Assembly: GCF_002216855.1 (NCBI RefSeq)
Contig: NZ_CP022356.1
Location: 620,001 to 684,000, forward strand
Length of the DNA: 64,000 nucleotides
Direction: 5' to 3'
From: Paraphotobacterium marinum
GTDB taxonomy: Bacteria > Pseudomonadota > Gammaproteobacteria > Enterobacterales > Vibrionaceae
Shown in pieces: positions 1-10,100 of this stretch (within the stretch, counting starts at the first letter, position 1; each line of letters begins with the position of its first letter). The notes under the pieces were generated by a model that did no database searches, was not told the DNA's origin, and saw only the letters and a list, made by a program, of their open reading frames with translations. The translations under genes and the position numbers were made by a program.

Positions 1-89
1 ACATTTACATTTTCTGTATCAAAAATTCAGCTTAATAAAGATATTAAGATTATTAAACAAATCCATAAAAAGCCTTTAACTCTATATTT

Positions 90-452
90 TTACTTATTTT
101 TACAAAAAAATGCATTTCCAACTTGAGAGACGCTCGTTTGATTACTTGTTTGTTGTCCATTACTATCCGATGCAGCTCTATTTGTGATCAATTGGACATA
201 ATTAGCTCCAAGTGCAGCTGCATTATTTTTAAGATCATTCATTGCGCCTATCTCTAAGTTTTTATTTGATGTATATTCTCCTGTAAATGAATTTCCCTGA
301 TCCCCTGAAACGGAACCCAAGTATTTACAATCTTTATCTGGTTTTTCAGGAGTTACAATAACGTTTTTAGCATTGGGATTTAACTTAATTGCTGCACACC
401 CTGAAATGAATGACACTATTAAAGTTAAAAAGATAATTTTTTTAATAAACAT
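90..452 (-). CDS. DUF4156-like outer-membrane lipoprotein
   Basis: A 120-residue protein with a lipoprotein signal peptide ending in the lipobox SGCAA (Cys19), so it is probably lipid-anchored in the envelope. The mature part carries the DUF4156 pattern: a VTPEKPDKDCKYLG stretch followed by an N-K-LEIGAMNDLKNNAAALGANYV region, the conserved alanine/asparagine-rich helix of that family. The biochemical role of the family is not known. It stands alone, with no neighbour on the same strand to the left. Family assignment is by eye and fairly secure; function is unknown. Confidence 0.8.
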   Translation of the reverse strand: MFIKKIIFLTLIVSFISGCAAIKLNPNAKNVIVTPEKPDKDCKYLGSVSGDQGNSFTGEYTSNKNLEIGAMNDLKNNAAALGANYVQLITNRAASDSNGQQTSNQTSVSQVGNAFFCKNK

Positions 453-1020
453 AAAGTTCCTTTTTGATCTAAAAATTTATAATTTTAAAAGTTTTTACTT
501 TTAAATCTATTTGATACTTTATCGTATTTATTTTTTAAAAAAAGTCTTTAGAGTTATCTAGTAAGCTTACGTTAAGTATTGCACAGCAAATAATATTGAA
601 TAATTGCAAATTAGTTATTAAATGAGATATTCAAATTTCATGAGGTGAGAGTATCATAAGAGATTTTCCCCTTCCTTTATTGATTAAATATTTATTTTCG
701 TGTTCTTTATTTGTAACCAATAATATTTTCACATCACTTTAAACTATAGAGATAACTACAATATAGATAAGAATAGGATAAACTAATTCTACTCATCTAA
801 AATCTAAAATCTAAAATCTAAAATCTAAAATCTAAAATCAGAAATCAGAAATCAGAAATCAGAAATCAGAAATCAGAAATCATATTATCCTTTCTCCACT
901 ATAGAGGAAATAAAAACAAGGTGATTTTAAAATTAGGAAGTTTTCGTCTCATACTGAATAATTTAATTATTTGATATCTGTTTCAATTGGTAGTAATCAT
1001 AAAGTACTATACTTATTTTT
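453..1020. other. Intergenic region holding a tandem array
   Basis: No gene was found in this stretch. It is strongly A+T-rich and contains the heptamer arrays described separately at 795-878. It should also hold the promoter of the DUF4156 lipoprotein gene at its left edge, but I could not pick a convincing promoter. Confidence 0.5.
795..878. repeat. Two adjoining 7-bp tandem arrays
   Basis: Six perfect copies of ATCTAAA (795-836) are followed without a break by six perfect copies of ATCAGAA (837-878). The two units differ at positions 4 and 5. The array lies in a gene-poor gap and overlaps no reading frame. Such arrays vary in copy number by slippage and are useful as typing loci; any regulatory role is unproven. 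Confidence 0.95.
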
Positions 1021-1052
1021 GAAAAAAATTGCTGCTATGACGCAGCAAATTT
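1021..1052 (-). terminator. Rho-independent terminator for the two-gene small operon
   Basis: The stem GCAGCAA / TTGCTGC has a 6-base loop and, read on the minus strand, is followed by a run of seven T. It lies about 50 bp past the stop of the 52-residue gene at 1102-1260, in the right orientation to end that transcript. Confidence 0.7.
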
Positions 1053-1101
1053 AATTTGATAATTAAACCTAGTGATCAAAGATTCGACTCTGTACTCAAA
1101 A

Positions 1102-1260
1102 TTACCGAATATTTTTAACGACCATGGGACAATTAGGATGCGAATTAGTCAAGCATATCGCACTTGCTCTCTTGTGAGCATCGGATAAACTTTGAGCAAA
1201 AACATCAACCTGATGGCTCTTTTTTCCTTGTTGAACATCAACACTATACTTTTGAATCAT
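1102..1260 (-). CDS. Small hypothetical protein, 52 residues
   Basis: A short open frame beginning MIQKYSVDVQQGKKSHQVDV and ending MVVKNIR. A very strong Shine-Dalgarno sequence (AAGGAGG) sits at the right distance upstream of the ATG, and a terminator hairpin follows the stop. Both support a real gene. It starts 25 bp after the 90-residue membrane protein gene and is probably cotranscribed with it. The product is soluble, with two cysteines and no recognised domain. Function unknown. Confidence 0.65.
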   Translation of the reverse strand: MIQKYSVDVQQGKKSHQVDVFAQSLSDAHKRASAICLTNSHPNCPMVVKNIR

Positions 1261-1285
1261 AAAGCCTCCTTACTACTATACCATA

Positions 1286-1558
1286 CTAACTAAAATGCCA
1301 TTTAACAAAAAACGCAACCAAAGCAAAAATTAAAAACACAATAACAACTTTACTTAATGCTTTATATTTTGAAGATTTTAACATATCCGAACTTACAACC
1401 TTGTAGCCAATCGCTGCAACGAGTAAAACCCAAACTAATAAAGAATAATTTAAAATCACTTCAACCAAATGATTATGAGTCATAACCAAAGTGACAATTA
1501 AACCAACAAATAAGACAGGGAAAATGTATAGAGACAGAGTTTTTAAACTTTTATTCAT
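1286..1558 (-). CDS. Small three-helix membrane protein
   Basis: 90 residues with three predicted membrane helices at about 10-27, 37-53 and 67-87 and short basic loops. An AAGGAA ribosome binding site precedes the ATG. It is the first gene of a probable two-gene unit with the 52-residue gene. No family is recognised. The hydrophobic pattern and ribosome binding site make it a credible gene; function unknown. Confidence 0.65.
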   Translation of the reverse strand: MNKSLKTLSLYIFPVLFVGLIVTLVMTHNHLVEVILNYSLLVWVLLVAAIGYKVVSSDMLKSSKYKALSKVVIVFLIFALVAFFVKWHFS

Positions 1559-1783
1559 AATTTTTCCTTCAATAATAATCCTTACCGTTATAGTAACTAA
1601 AATCGTGTTACAACAAATAAGAATACTTAGAATCTTTGAATTATCTCTAATAATTTTATGGTTTTAACAACTCATTAACAAATTACAAGTTTGTGTCAGT
1701 ATTTATATAACCACCTTTTTTTTATATTTTTTTTTGTTATGATTCTCCGCGAATTCACAAAAATAATAATCAAGGATAAATAA

Positions 1784-2449
1784 ATGAAAAAAATTAGCTT
1801 AGGTCTTTTAATTGCATCTGCTCTAGTTTCAAGCTCTGCTTTTGCTTTTGAAGCAGGTCCTTACATGGGTGTTGAGGCAGGTTATGGATGGACGTCTAAA
1901 GGGAATGCAAGTGCATCTACAAAACAGCTAGAGATTTGGAAAAAAGACAACAGAGATAGTGCATCTGCTGTTGGTGGAGTGCATTTAGGTTACCTGTTCC
2001 CCGTAACTGACTTTTTAGCAATTGGTCCTGAACTAGGGTGGACAAGCTTTTTTGAAGACAGCAAATCAGGTACTTTTTCAAATTCTGTTGGTGGTAAAAC
2101 TGTTTCTTGGAATAATCGTATTGATTATTATTCGGCTTTATTAGTTGCTCGAGTCGCTTTAACTGATTCTCTTAGTGTTTATGGTAAAGCAGGTGCTGCA
2201 TATGTTCAAAACAGATTAGAGCAAACTGGAACTACGCCTGATGCAAATTATAGTTCATACAATGCACATCAATGGAGACCAGAAGCAGCTGTTGGTGTTG
2301 GTTTTGGCCTAACGGATAGTTTAACAATGAATGTTCAGTATACCCATGTATTTGGAAAAGATGGAAATGAAGTATATTGGAACCAAGATCAAGATAATAA
2401 CGTATTAAGAACAGATACGCTTACTCTAGGTTTAGATTACGCATTCTAA
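1784..2449 (+). CDS. Outer-membrane beta-barrel protein
   Basis: 221 residues with a clear signal peptide cut after SSAFA (about residue 21). The mature part alternates hydrophobic and polar residues as in 8-stranded OmpA/OmpW-like barrels, includes the barrel motif IGPELGW, and ends in LDYAF, a C-terminal aromatic signal for BAM assembly. Start fixed by AAGGAT before ATG; a strong terminator follows. Two further barrels of the same type lie at 26853 and 44875 on the other strand and resemble each other more than this one. Probably a small porin or structural surface protein. Confidence 0.85.
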   Translation: MKKISLGLLIASALVSSSAFAFEAGPYMGVEAGYGWTSKGNASASTKQLEIWKKDNRDSASAVGGVHLGYLFPVTDFLAIGPELGWTSFFEDSKSGTFSNSVGGKTVSWNNRIDYYSALLVARVALTDSLSVYGKAGAAYVQNRLEQTGTTPDANYSSYNAHQWRPEAAVGVGFGLTDSLTMNVQYTHVFGKDGNEVYWNQDQDNNVLRTDTLTLGLDYAF

Positions 2450-2453
2450 GCAA

Positions 2454-2484
2454 AAAAATTGCTGAGTCCTTCTCAGCAATTTTT
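2454..2484 (+). terminator. Rho-independent terminator
   Basis: A perfect 13-bp stem (AAAAATTGCTGAG / CTCAGCAATTTTT) with a 5-base TCCTT loop and T-rich right arm lies 4 bp after the stop of the beta-barrel gene. Confidence 0.9.
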
Positions 2485-2618
2485 CATATCCCTATCAAAT
2501 CAATCAAACTACATTTATATTTTTTTCAAATTCTAATTTATTCGTTAATTACTATTTTTTTTTGTGAATCTGCTTAAATTAAGATTATAATCATAATAAT
2601 TAATTTCAAGGAGTTAAC

Positions 2619-3962
2619 ATGAATCAATTGGATATGAGTAATCAAAGTTTTAAGGTCAACTATACAACCTTTCTGAGAGTTATTTTAGGAGTCATCTTAT
2701 TTTCAGAGCTCGTTGTTTTATACACAAATCATTTTTTTTCATTATCGGGTTTTCAGAACTCAATCTCGAATCTTATCGATGCAAATGCTTGGCAAATTTT
2801 TAAGTGTTTGAATACTGTCATTCTTGATATGTCATGGTTTGCAGTGTACATATGTCCAGTTTTTTTATTAATGACTTCAATTGCTCTGCTTATTGGTATC
2901 TATCCAAGATTAACTAGTACAGTTTCTTTATTAATTTTTTTAATATATTTTTTAAGTCATACCGGATACCAAGGATTATGGGCATTTACTTATCTCATGC
3001 CACTTTTATTAAATGTCATTTTATTTATTAATTACATGAGTCATAAACAAAAAAAACAAATTATTTTACCAGATTTTTATTTTATTCATCCAATCCCCTT
3101 TCTAATTATTATTGTATCTTTAGGACTATCAGTTTTTGTTGCAATTTTTTTAAGTAAAAATAGTTTATCACCATTTATTGCTGCTCTTATTTCTGCAATT
3201 GTTCCTTCAATTATTCTTTTAATTAAATATTTAATCTTTTTCAACAAAACCTCCTGGGATTTTAATGATTTGCATCTTGAACAAAAAGCCAAAGACTTTT
3301 CTTTAATCCTGGTAGGTCTAATGTTATGCTTCCAAGTCCATGAGAATGATTTGCTCAACTGGTTTACCCCTGATGGTTTCTCAAAACTGATTACCTCATT
3401 TCAAAATCAATCATCTTTACCCCAAGCTATTTTAATAAACTTAGACTTCTTTAAAGAAAATAGTGTTTTGTTTAGCTCTGCTCAAAGTGTCATTGAAAAT
3501 TTTATTGCACTTTGTTTAGTGGCTCTACTATTTAGACCCATTATTTCAATAGCTGCTACCCTACTATGCTTAGCACTTACAATCATTGAATTTGGTGCAG
3601 CTGCAGGATATCAAGTCTCAAATCCAAATGATTACACTTGGGCATATGAATTGTTTCTGACAACCTTTATTCTTTTTGTCTTATCCTTTTATGAAATTAA
3701 ACGTAGCTTAAATGTTAAATGCATTATTAACAAACTATGTGGTGGTCCTGTACTAGAGTCTAAAAGCTGGCTTCCGAGAATCATTTTAACTTTAATAACG
3801 ACTGTAATTTTTACAATTGTTATTTATTTGACGCATAATGTTCCTAATTCATTACCTGAATTAACAATTCGATCAGGCTTAACCATATTTTTATATTTAA
3901 TAATTTTTAATTTATTCGATCTTGCAAAAGTAATATTGCTCAATAGACAAAAAGGAATTTAA
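2619..3962 (+). CDS. Polytopic membrane protein with duplicated DoxX-like unit
   Basis: 447 residues with about 11 membrane helices. The N-terminal half has the DoxX/DoxD-like layout: LRVILGVILFSELV helix, an extracytoplasmic stretch, LLIGIYPRLTSTVSLL, then a GYQGLWAF aromatic segment. The same order appears in the second half at about residues 225-360 (LILVGLMLCFQ, LVALLFRPIISIAATLLCL, then GYQVSNPNDYTWAYE). It therefore looks like an internal duplication. Ribosome binding site AAGGAG. Its stop is 4 bp before orn, so the two genes are probably cotranscribed. Family link is tentative; substrate unknown. Confidence 0.6.
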   Translation: MNQLDMSNQSFKVNYTTFLRVILGVILFSELVVLYTNHFFSLSGFQNSISNLIDANAWQIFKCLNTVILDMSWFAVYICPVFLLMTSIALLIGIYPRLTSTVSLLIFLIYFLSHTGYQGLWAFTYLMPLLLNVILFINYMSHKQKKQIILPDFYFIHPIPFLIIIVSLGLSVFVAIFLSKNSLSPFIAALISAIVPSIILLIKYLIFFNKTSWDFNDLHLEQKAKDFSLILVGLMLCFQVHENDLLNWFTPDGFSKLITSFQNQSSLPQAILINLDFFKENSVLFSSAQSVIENFIALCLVALLFRPIISIAATLLCLALTIIEFGAAAGYQVSNPNDYTWAYELFLTTFILFVLSFYEIKRSLNVKCIINKLCGGPVLESKSWLPRIILTLITTVIFTIVIYLTHNVPNSLPELTIRSGLTIFLYLIIFNLFDLAKVILLNRQKGI

Positions 3963-3966
3963 CCCA

Positions 3967-4512
3967 ATGAAACATAATTTAATATGGATCGATTTGGAAA
4001 TGACAGGACTGAATCCTGAAACAGATCATATCATTGAAATCGCTACATTAGTAACAGATTCGGAGCTGAATATTTTAGCAACAGGCCCTGAACTCATAAT
4101 ACATCAACCCAAGTCGGTCATGGACCAAATGAATGATTGGTGTATCCAACATCATGGTGCATCTGGCTTAACACAAAAAGTATTATCAAGTAAAATATCC
4201 TTAAGAGAAGCAGAGGAACAAACTGTAAATTTCCTTAAAAAGTGGGTCGAACCAAATACCTCTCCAATATGTGGTAATAGTGTTAGTCAAGATAGACGTT
4301 TTTTATACAAATATATGCCAAATCTAGAATCGTATTTCCATTATAGAACCATTGATGTCAGTACTGTCAAAGAGTTAGGAAGAAGATGGTATGATAATTT
4401 TTATCAAAAATCTCCCAATAAAAAAAATAATCATCGTGCTATGGATGATATAATAGAATCTCTTGAAGAGCTAAAGTTTTACAAAAATAACTTGTTTAAG
4501 TCTAATTTATAA
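3967..4512 (+). CDS. orn: Oligoribonuclease
   Basis: 181 residues, the normal length of Orn, a DEDDh 3'-5' exonuclease that degrades 2-5 nt RNA and pGpG. Visible motifs: IDLEMTGL (Asp9, Glu11), the central SVSQDRRFL with its metal-binding Asp, the IDVSTVKEL segment, and C-terminal HRAMDD with the catalytic His. All DEDDh positions look intact. The start is 4 bp after the upstream stop, with AAAGGAA inside the end of the upstream gene, suggesting coupled translation. Confidence 0.95.
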   Translation: MKHNLIWIDLEMTGLNPETDHIIEIATLVTDSELNILATGPELIIHQPKSVMDQMNDWCIQHHGASGLTQKVLSSKISLREAEEQTVNFLKKWVEPNTSPICGNSVSQDRRFLYKYMPNLESYFHYRTIDVSTVKELGRRWYDNFYQKSPNKKNNHRAMDDIIESLEELKFYKNNLFKSNL

Positions 4513-4599
4513 ATGACAGATGTCCACAAAATACTAATGATGAGAAGCGTTATAATGCTCTGATTCAATTTATTATCACTACAGATTTAATTCAAAAAC

Positions 4600-5889
4600 T
4601 TATGATTTTTCTAACTTTCGATCTTTACGAAAACGTTTGAATAGTGGAAAAATCATTACAAGTATAGTAATAAAAGTTATTAATCCAGAAATGATCAAAA
4701 AATGAGGAGATGTAATCTGCTCATAATTAAGAGCCATAATTGTTGCGATGGAACTTGCTGGAACCAATAAGGCAGCCACAATAGACACAAATAATAGTAC
4801 CATGTATGTGGACTCTTCTTTTTCTTGTTTCCAAAGAGAATAGTTATATTCAAGTTCAATGAATGTTTTATTTTCAATTTCGGATAAATCGGCTTGTTGA
4901 CAAAAATACTGATATAATTTGTCTGCAAAAGGATACGTAGAAATATGAACTATTTTGTAATATCTTCTATATAAGGAGATACGCTCATGTAAACTACCTC
5001 TTTGCTTGTTGCTACATGACATCATTTCATCTTTGAATCGATTCAATGAAGTTCTTTGGCTAATAACCGAAACAAATAAATCCAAGTAAAATTGATGTTT
5101 AGATAAATTCCAGTTCAGTGATGACTCGTTCTGAGCTTGATCGATAAAAACTAATCGATTCAAATTCAATTGACATCTCCAATCTGCCCAGTAATCAAAC
5201 TGATTATCAGTTAATCTTTCTCTCTCTTTTACAGAGAGTTTATATCTTTGATCTTGGTTAATAATACCTGCACTCAACTCACTTACACAAATCGTATTAC
5301 CAGTATTAAAACCATTAATTTGTTTTATCCATGTACAATTAACTAACTCGTGACCAAAAGTATCTTCTTCATAAAGTCTATTTTGATTCAATCGAAAACC
5401 TAAGACTGTAGATATGTGTTTCTTTAAATTTTGTCGTTTTCCTTCTTTATCAGTCCACTGGCTCACATTGTGTTTTTCAGTCCTCGGCTCCCACTGAAAC
5501 ACAGTCCGATTTATTTTTGAAATTTCCGTTGCTGTGTAAATCGAGGGGGAATCAAAATGAATATATAATATGTATATTTCTCCAAGAGCTAGTAACTCTA
5601 ATTGATTAATATTAATTATTTTTTCATCATATTCATTATTAAACGACTGAACAAAAGAAAATAATGGTTTCGAATTATGACCTAGTTTAGTTACAAATCT
5701 ACCTGATTCAATTGGTCTAAACAAATCGGCACAAGATCTTGTATAGAAACGTCTTCTTTCCTTAATTTCCTCATCCTTTAAATCATGTGCCCAATGTTGC
5801 CAAAGGTCACCACTAACAATTTTTTTAAATTCTTTTTTTGAACAAAAAAGAGGTATCAATCCCCAGCCTTTCCAATTAAATTCCGCCAT
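4600..5889 (-). CDS. Protein with CorA-like C-terminal membrane module, probable effector
   Basis: 429 residues. Residues 1 to about 260 match no family I know. The part from about 265 onward is helical (DLFVSVISQRTSLNRFK, later YNYSLWKQEKEE) and leads into two membrane helices at about 363-385 and 397-418. This is the layout of CorA metal channels. Where CorA has the signature Gly-Met-Asn after the first helix, this protein reads MALNYEQ, so the selectivity motif is degenerate. Last gene of the five-gene operon; its start overlaps the previous stop by one base (TAATG). Inference: a membrane-acting output protein. The CorA link is structural resemblance by eye. Confidence 0.6.
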   Translation of the reverse strand: MAEFNWKGWGLIPLFCSKKEFKKIVSGDLWQHWAHDLKDEEIKERRRFYTRSCADLFRPIESGRFVTKLGHNSKPLFSFVQSFNNEYDEKIININQLELLALGEIYILYIHFDSPSIYTATEISKINRTVFQWEPRTEKHNVSQWTDKEGKRQNLKKHISTVLGFRLNQNRLYEEDTFGHELVNCTWIKQINGFNTGNTICVSELSAGIINQDQRYKLSVKERERLTDNQFDYWADWRCQLNLNRLVFIDQAQNESSLNWNLSKHQFYLDLFVSVISQRTSLNRFKDEMMSCSNKQRGSLHERISLYRRYYKIVHISTYPFADKLYQYFCQQADLSEIENKTFIELEYNYSLWKQEKEESTYMVLLFVSIVAALLVPASSIATIMALNYEQITSPHFLIISGLITFITILVMIFPLFKRFRKDRKLEKS

Positions 5890-7079
5890 TAATTTTCCTT
5901 CAATTCCATTTGAGATAAATCTTTAATTATCTTCGATAACGAATATTTCTCCGCAACTTTTATTAACTGTTCAATTTCTTTTTTAGATAAAGATTCACGC
6001 TTCTCTATATATTGGCGCAATTTAAAAGCGTCATCTTTCAAACTTTTTTCTGTAAGAAAATATCTAACTGTTAAACCGGATAAACTTGAAAATTTACCCC
6101 ATGCTCTAAGACCTATCGGTTTTGCAGGTATCTCATCGGTACCGCACATTAAGATTCCTTTATGTCCTGATTCAATTCCTTTAGATAACCAATCTTTATT
6201 TGCTCTGATTATTTTGATTATAGGTAAGCCAAATTCATCCAGCACAATATTTCCTTTGCCAAAAGTTAATTTAGATTTTTTTTCCTGATCAAGATTAAAC
6301 TCTTCTAGTTTTTTTACAATATCAGAATCTTTGAATGAATCAATTGTTGGTAAAGCTTTGTGCAGTTCATACTCAACACAATTTTTACCAAAAGCAATAA
6401 TCGCTCTTTCCGGATGACTTATACCAGCTAAAAAAATTCTAGTTTGAAGATAACCTGAAGAATATTCTAAAATATTTCCAAACTCCATTGTTTCATCTGT
6501 TAGGTTAAAATCATATTTACATTTAATAAGTGATAAATCTAAACCTTTTAAATTCACAATATTTGATTCTTCTAAAATATGATTTTCTCTAATTTTTCTT
6601 TTAAATTCGTCTTCTCGTATATTTTCTATCGGTGTAAAAGATAAGTTATAAGCATCTCTTGGTAATAACCTTTCCGATACAGCACAATATAAAAAAGCTC
6701 GTTGGACTATTTTAATAGGAATTCCATATCTAAGAGTTTCTTCTCCAAGCTCAGTTAGAAAGTGTTTACTATCAATAATTTCTACAAACGATTTTGCAAC
6801 CATGTCACTGACATGCCTTATCACTAATTTTTCAGCAAGAGCCGTTAATACAACGATTGACTTAATTGAGCTAATTCCTTGTTCGATTAACCTTAAAATC
6901 ATTAAATCAATGTGACTGAATGCCTCTTTACTGCGCTCTTTTATCATCACTTTAATATTCAAGGTTGGAAGCAAATTATCACGCACATAAAACAATGTTT
7001 CTCCCGGCTGCAGTTGAGAATTCAAAACCTCAGTGTAACTTTTAAAAACATTATTATAGGATCTATTTTTTTTAGTCAT
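5889..7079 (-). CDS. Uncharacterised operon protein with winged-helix-like N-terminal part
   Basis: 396 residues from the ATG at 7079; a TTG at 7091 would add four residues. An AAGG lies 13 bases before the ATG but almost touches the TTG, so I prefer ATG. Residues about 45-120 (DLMILRLIEQG ... LAEKLVIRHVSDMV ... LTELGEETLRYG) look like a winged helix of the 'unresponsive to / terminal wing' type. The rest is mixed alpha/beta with no recognised motif. It overlaps the CorA-like gene by one base and follows the helicase gene by 70 bp. Function unknown; perhaps a DNA- or partner-sensing adaptor. Confidence 0.7.
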   Translation of the reverse strand: MTKKNRSYNNVFKSYTEVLNSQLQPGETLFYVRDNLLPTLNIKVMIKERSKEAFSHIDLMILRLIEQGISSIKSIVVLTALAEKLVIRHVSDMVAKSFVEIIDSKHFLTELGEETLRYGIPIKIVQRAFLYCAVSERLLPRDAYNLSFTPIENIREDEFKRKIRENHILEESNIVNLKGLDLSLIKCKYDFNLTDETMEFGNILEYSSGYLQTRIFLAGISHPERAIIAFGKNCVEYELHKALPTIDSFKDSDIVKKLEEFNLDQEKKSKLTFGKGNIVLDEFGLPIIKIIRANKDWLSKGIESGHKGILMCGTDEIPAKPIGLRAWGKFSSLSGLTVRYFLTEKSLKDDAFKLRQYIEKRESLSKKEIEQLIKVAEKYSLSKIIKDLSQMELKEN

Positions 7080-7149
7080 ACGAATATACAAACCTTATAA
7101 TCGTCAAATATAAATCTAATGGTTATCAGTTTTTAGTAAACACAGCTTT

Positions 7150-10100
7150 CTATCTTGACACTTTAAGCTCATTAAGAAACTTCGAAGCTCTTAACAAAGA
7201 ACCTTTCTGATAACAAAATGACTTCAATAGTACCATTGCTTTTTTAAACTCCACATCAAGTGCACGAAGCCTATCTGCACCCTGAGTTAAAGTGTGAGAA
7301 TCACCGATCATTATCAACTGTTTCTTTGCACGCGTTTGTGCCACATTTAAACGTCTCCAATCAGATAAAAAACCAACTTTACCCTGTCGATTAGATCGAG
7401 TAAAAGTAAAAATAATAAGATCTTTTTCTTGTCCCTGAAAACTATCCACCGATGCAACTAATTCATTGAGTGGTAGCACTATCTCTAACAGTTTTCCTTG
7501 TTTTTGTTCTTTACGAATAGCTTTTTTTATAGCCTTCACATGATTAGCGTATGGTACAATAATCCCAATTTCTCTATTATTTATTAATTCTGGCTTTTCT
7601 TTCATAGACAACTTTAGAATCTCAATAATAAGTTTCGTTTCATTGCAATTATCTTGGACAACTAATCTGCCATCTAATAAGATTGTTTTTTCATGTTTTT
7701 TTTGAAGCCTTGCAGTATCAATCCAAACCATAGGTTGTGGACAAAACGATAATAATGCTTTCTTTTTAGACATGCCTGCACCAGCAAAGTACTTTTCGTT
7801 ATAAAACGCTTTGGAGACATAGTCACTTATCATGGAGGGACATCTAAATTGTGTATCCAGCATTATCTTTCTATCTTCGGGTGTTTTTTTCCAAAGTTCT
7901 TCAAACCAACTTGAGCGATATAAATTAACAAAATCTCCTGATCCCTTGCTTTTAATTTCATCTATTACTTCTTCGCTAAAAATTGGAGGAAGTTGCTTGT
8001 GATCACCAACAAGAATCGCTTTGTTTGACCTAGATAACGGAACTATTAAATTATGTAGTTGTATTTGTCCAGATTCATCAACGATAACAACATCAAAATC
8101 TAGTTCTCTAAATAATGACTTTGTATTAATACCTATACAGGTAGCACCAACAACATTTACTTTTTCTATCAGTATCTTATACAGTGCTTGTTGACGCTCA
8201 GATTTTACTTTTTCAAACCACTCTTTAAGGTTTGTATAAATATTAAAAACCTTATCAAAGAGTTTATCTATTGCTTGAATATCTTCTCTTGTTTTTATAT
8301 GGTTAAAACTATCAGGCAAAATAATTTCGTCAACTAATGAAGAAATTTTTATAAAATATCTATCAATTGTTTCTTTTTTGGTTTTGATGAAATTATGATT
8401 TTTTGTAAACTTGTTTTCTGTATCTTTGACAGCCTCTTCATGTTGAATTCTATTTTTTTCTAGCCCATCCAAATCAACATTTAGTTTAATTATTCTCCTT
8501 TTGATGAAGTTTATTTTTCTATTATTCAACCAATGCCCCAATAGTTTAAAAAAGGGCCACTTTTTTTGTTTGATTTTATTAATTTTTTCAAGAAAATTAT
8601 CCAACATATTATTTTTTATTAGAATGTTTCTTTTTACAATTGTTAACATTTTCTTAGATTCATTTAATGAATTAATATTATTAATTATGTCACTTTGAGT
8701 TTCCTCTATAGCCTTTAAACTTTCTATAATTTCATTTCTATTCATCAACAAAGATTTTAAGTAATCCAACTGTTGTTTTAGAGCTTTTAATGTTTTATCG
8801 CTTGAACTAAATAACTGTTTCTGCAACTTTACAGCTTTGTTATCCAGTGTAATATTTTCGAGACATGAACTAATCTTATTTTCATTTCCAATACGAATAC
8901 ATTCAAAATCACTCTCTTCTGACAGGCGTTCCAATACGTTATCAACCGCCTTATTATTTTGAGAGGTAACAAGTATGCGTTTTCCCTGTGCTACAAAATA
9001 TTTAACCCACTGAAGAATAACGGTTGTTTTACCTGTACCTGGGGGACCAAGAACTAATGCGTAATCTTTGCTACTTATCCCGATCTCAATTGCTTTTTGT
9101 TGAGAGTCTGTTCTTGGAAATTTGCTGATTGGTATGTTTAAACGTTGAGGTTTTAAAGGGGAATGAGCATAGACTTCTGCTGCTAATTCAAGTAACCATG
9201 GATTTTTGGTTGTTTGAGTTTCAAGTGAATCAACCACATCTTTTCTGACATTTTGAAGTGTAGGTAAAGCTGCTAAATTTAAAAAAGATTGTTTTGGTAT
9301 TTTTGAAGATTTTTCTTGTTTTTCAATGCTCACATAGATTATGGGTCTGTTTTCAATAGGATTTAGATCAGATATTTCCATATAAACTTCGGTTGAAACA
9401 CGCATGTTATCAAGTATTTCAAGTAAAGATGGTTGTAATTCTGTAAGGCGTAGATAATCATCTTCATCAAAAGTGATTTCATAATGAAGACGGTAAGTTG
9501 TTTTTTTCTTTCTTGCAGTTATAGATGAAGCAAAAAAAGGCATACTTTGCTTAGCAGCTAAACTTTCAAGCTCGTATTCTGAATCTATAAAATCCCTCAG
9601 AGCTTGTAAAACTTCAATTTCCTTTTCTGATAATGATTTTTCAGTTATATCATCATCTTTTATCTTTTCACCTTCAATATTCCATGGAGAATTAATTAGT
9701 TCAAGAAGATCCGTTACGTATTTACCCGAACTATACCTTAAATCATTACTTTCTAAATGAAAACCAAACTCACGACCACTAAAAAATTTGATCCCCTCTA
9801 ATTCCAAAATCATTCCATGTTGAAGCATGCGTTGACGATCTAGATTATTTTCATAGTAAATACGGCTTAACCATAAACGTGGTTTATTATTACTTTTTGC
9901 TACATTAAGAGTTATTTTGTACTTACCTACCAATAAAGTAATGATAACTGTATCATTTGGTTTGAAGGAGTATAGCCATACTTTTTTAACAGATTGAATT
10001 TGTTGAGCAACTAATTCTTGTGACTCTCCATTGCTCGGCCAATTTATGTCCAAATAGTTTTTTTCTAATTTATAAAGTAAAGCTAATGTATACGGATAAC

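Noticed and set aside
795-878. CRISPR array
   Set aside because: Units are 7 bp, contiguous, and without spacers; it is a simple tandem repeat.
3086-3358. 90-residue minus-strand frame inside the DoxX-like gene
   Set aside because: Shadow frame of the long coding region on the other strand.
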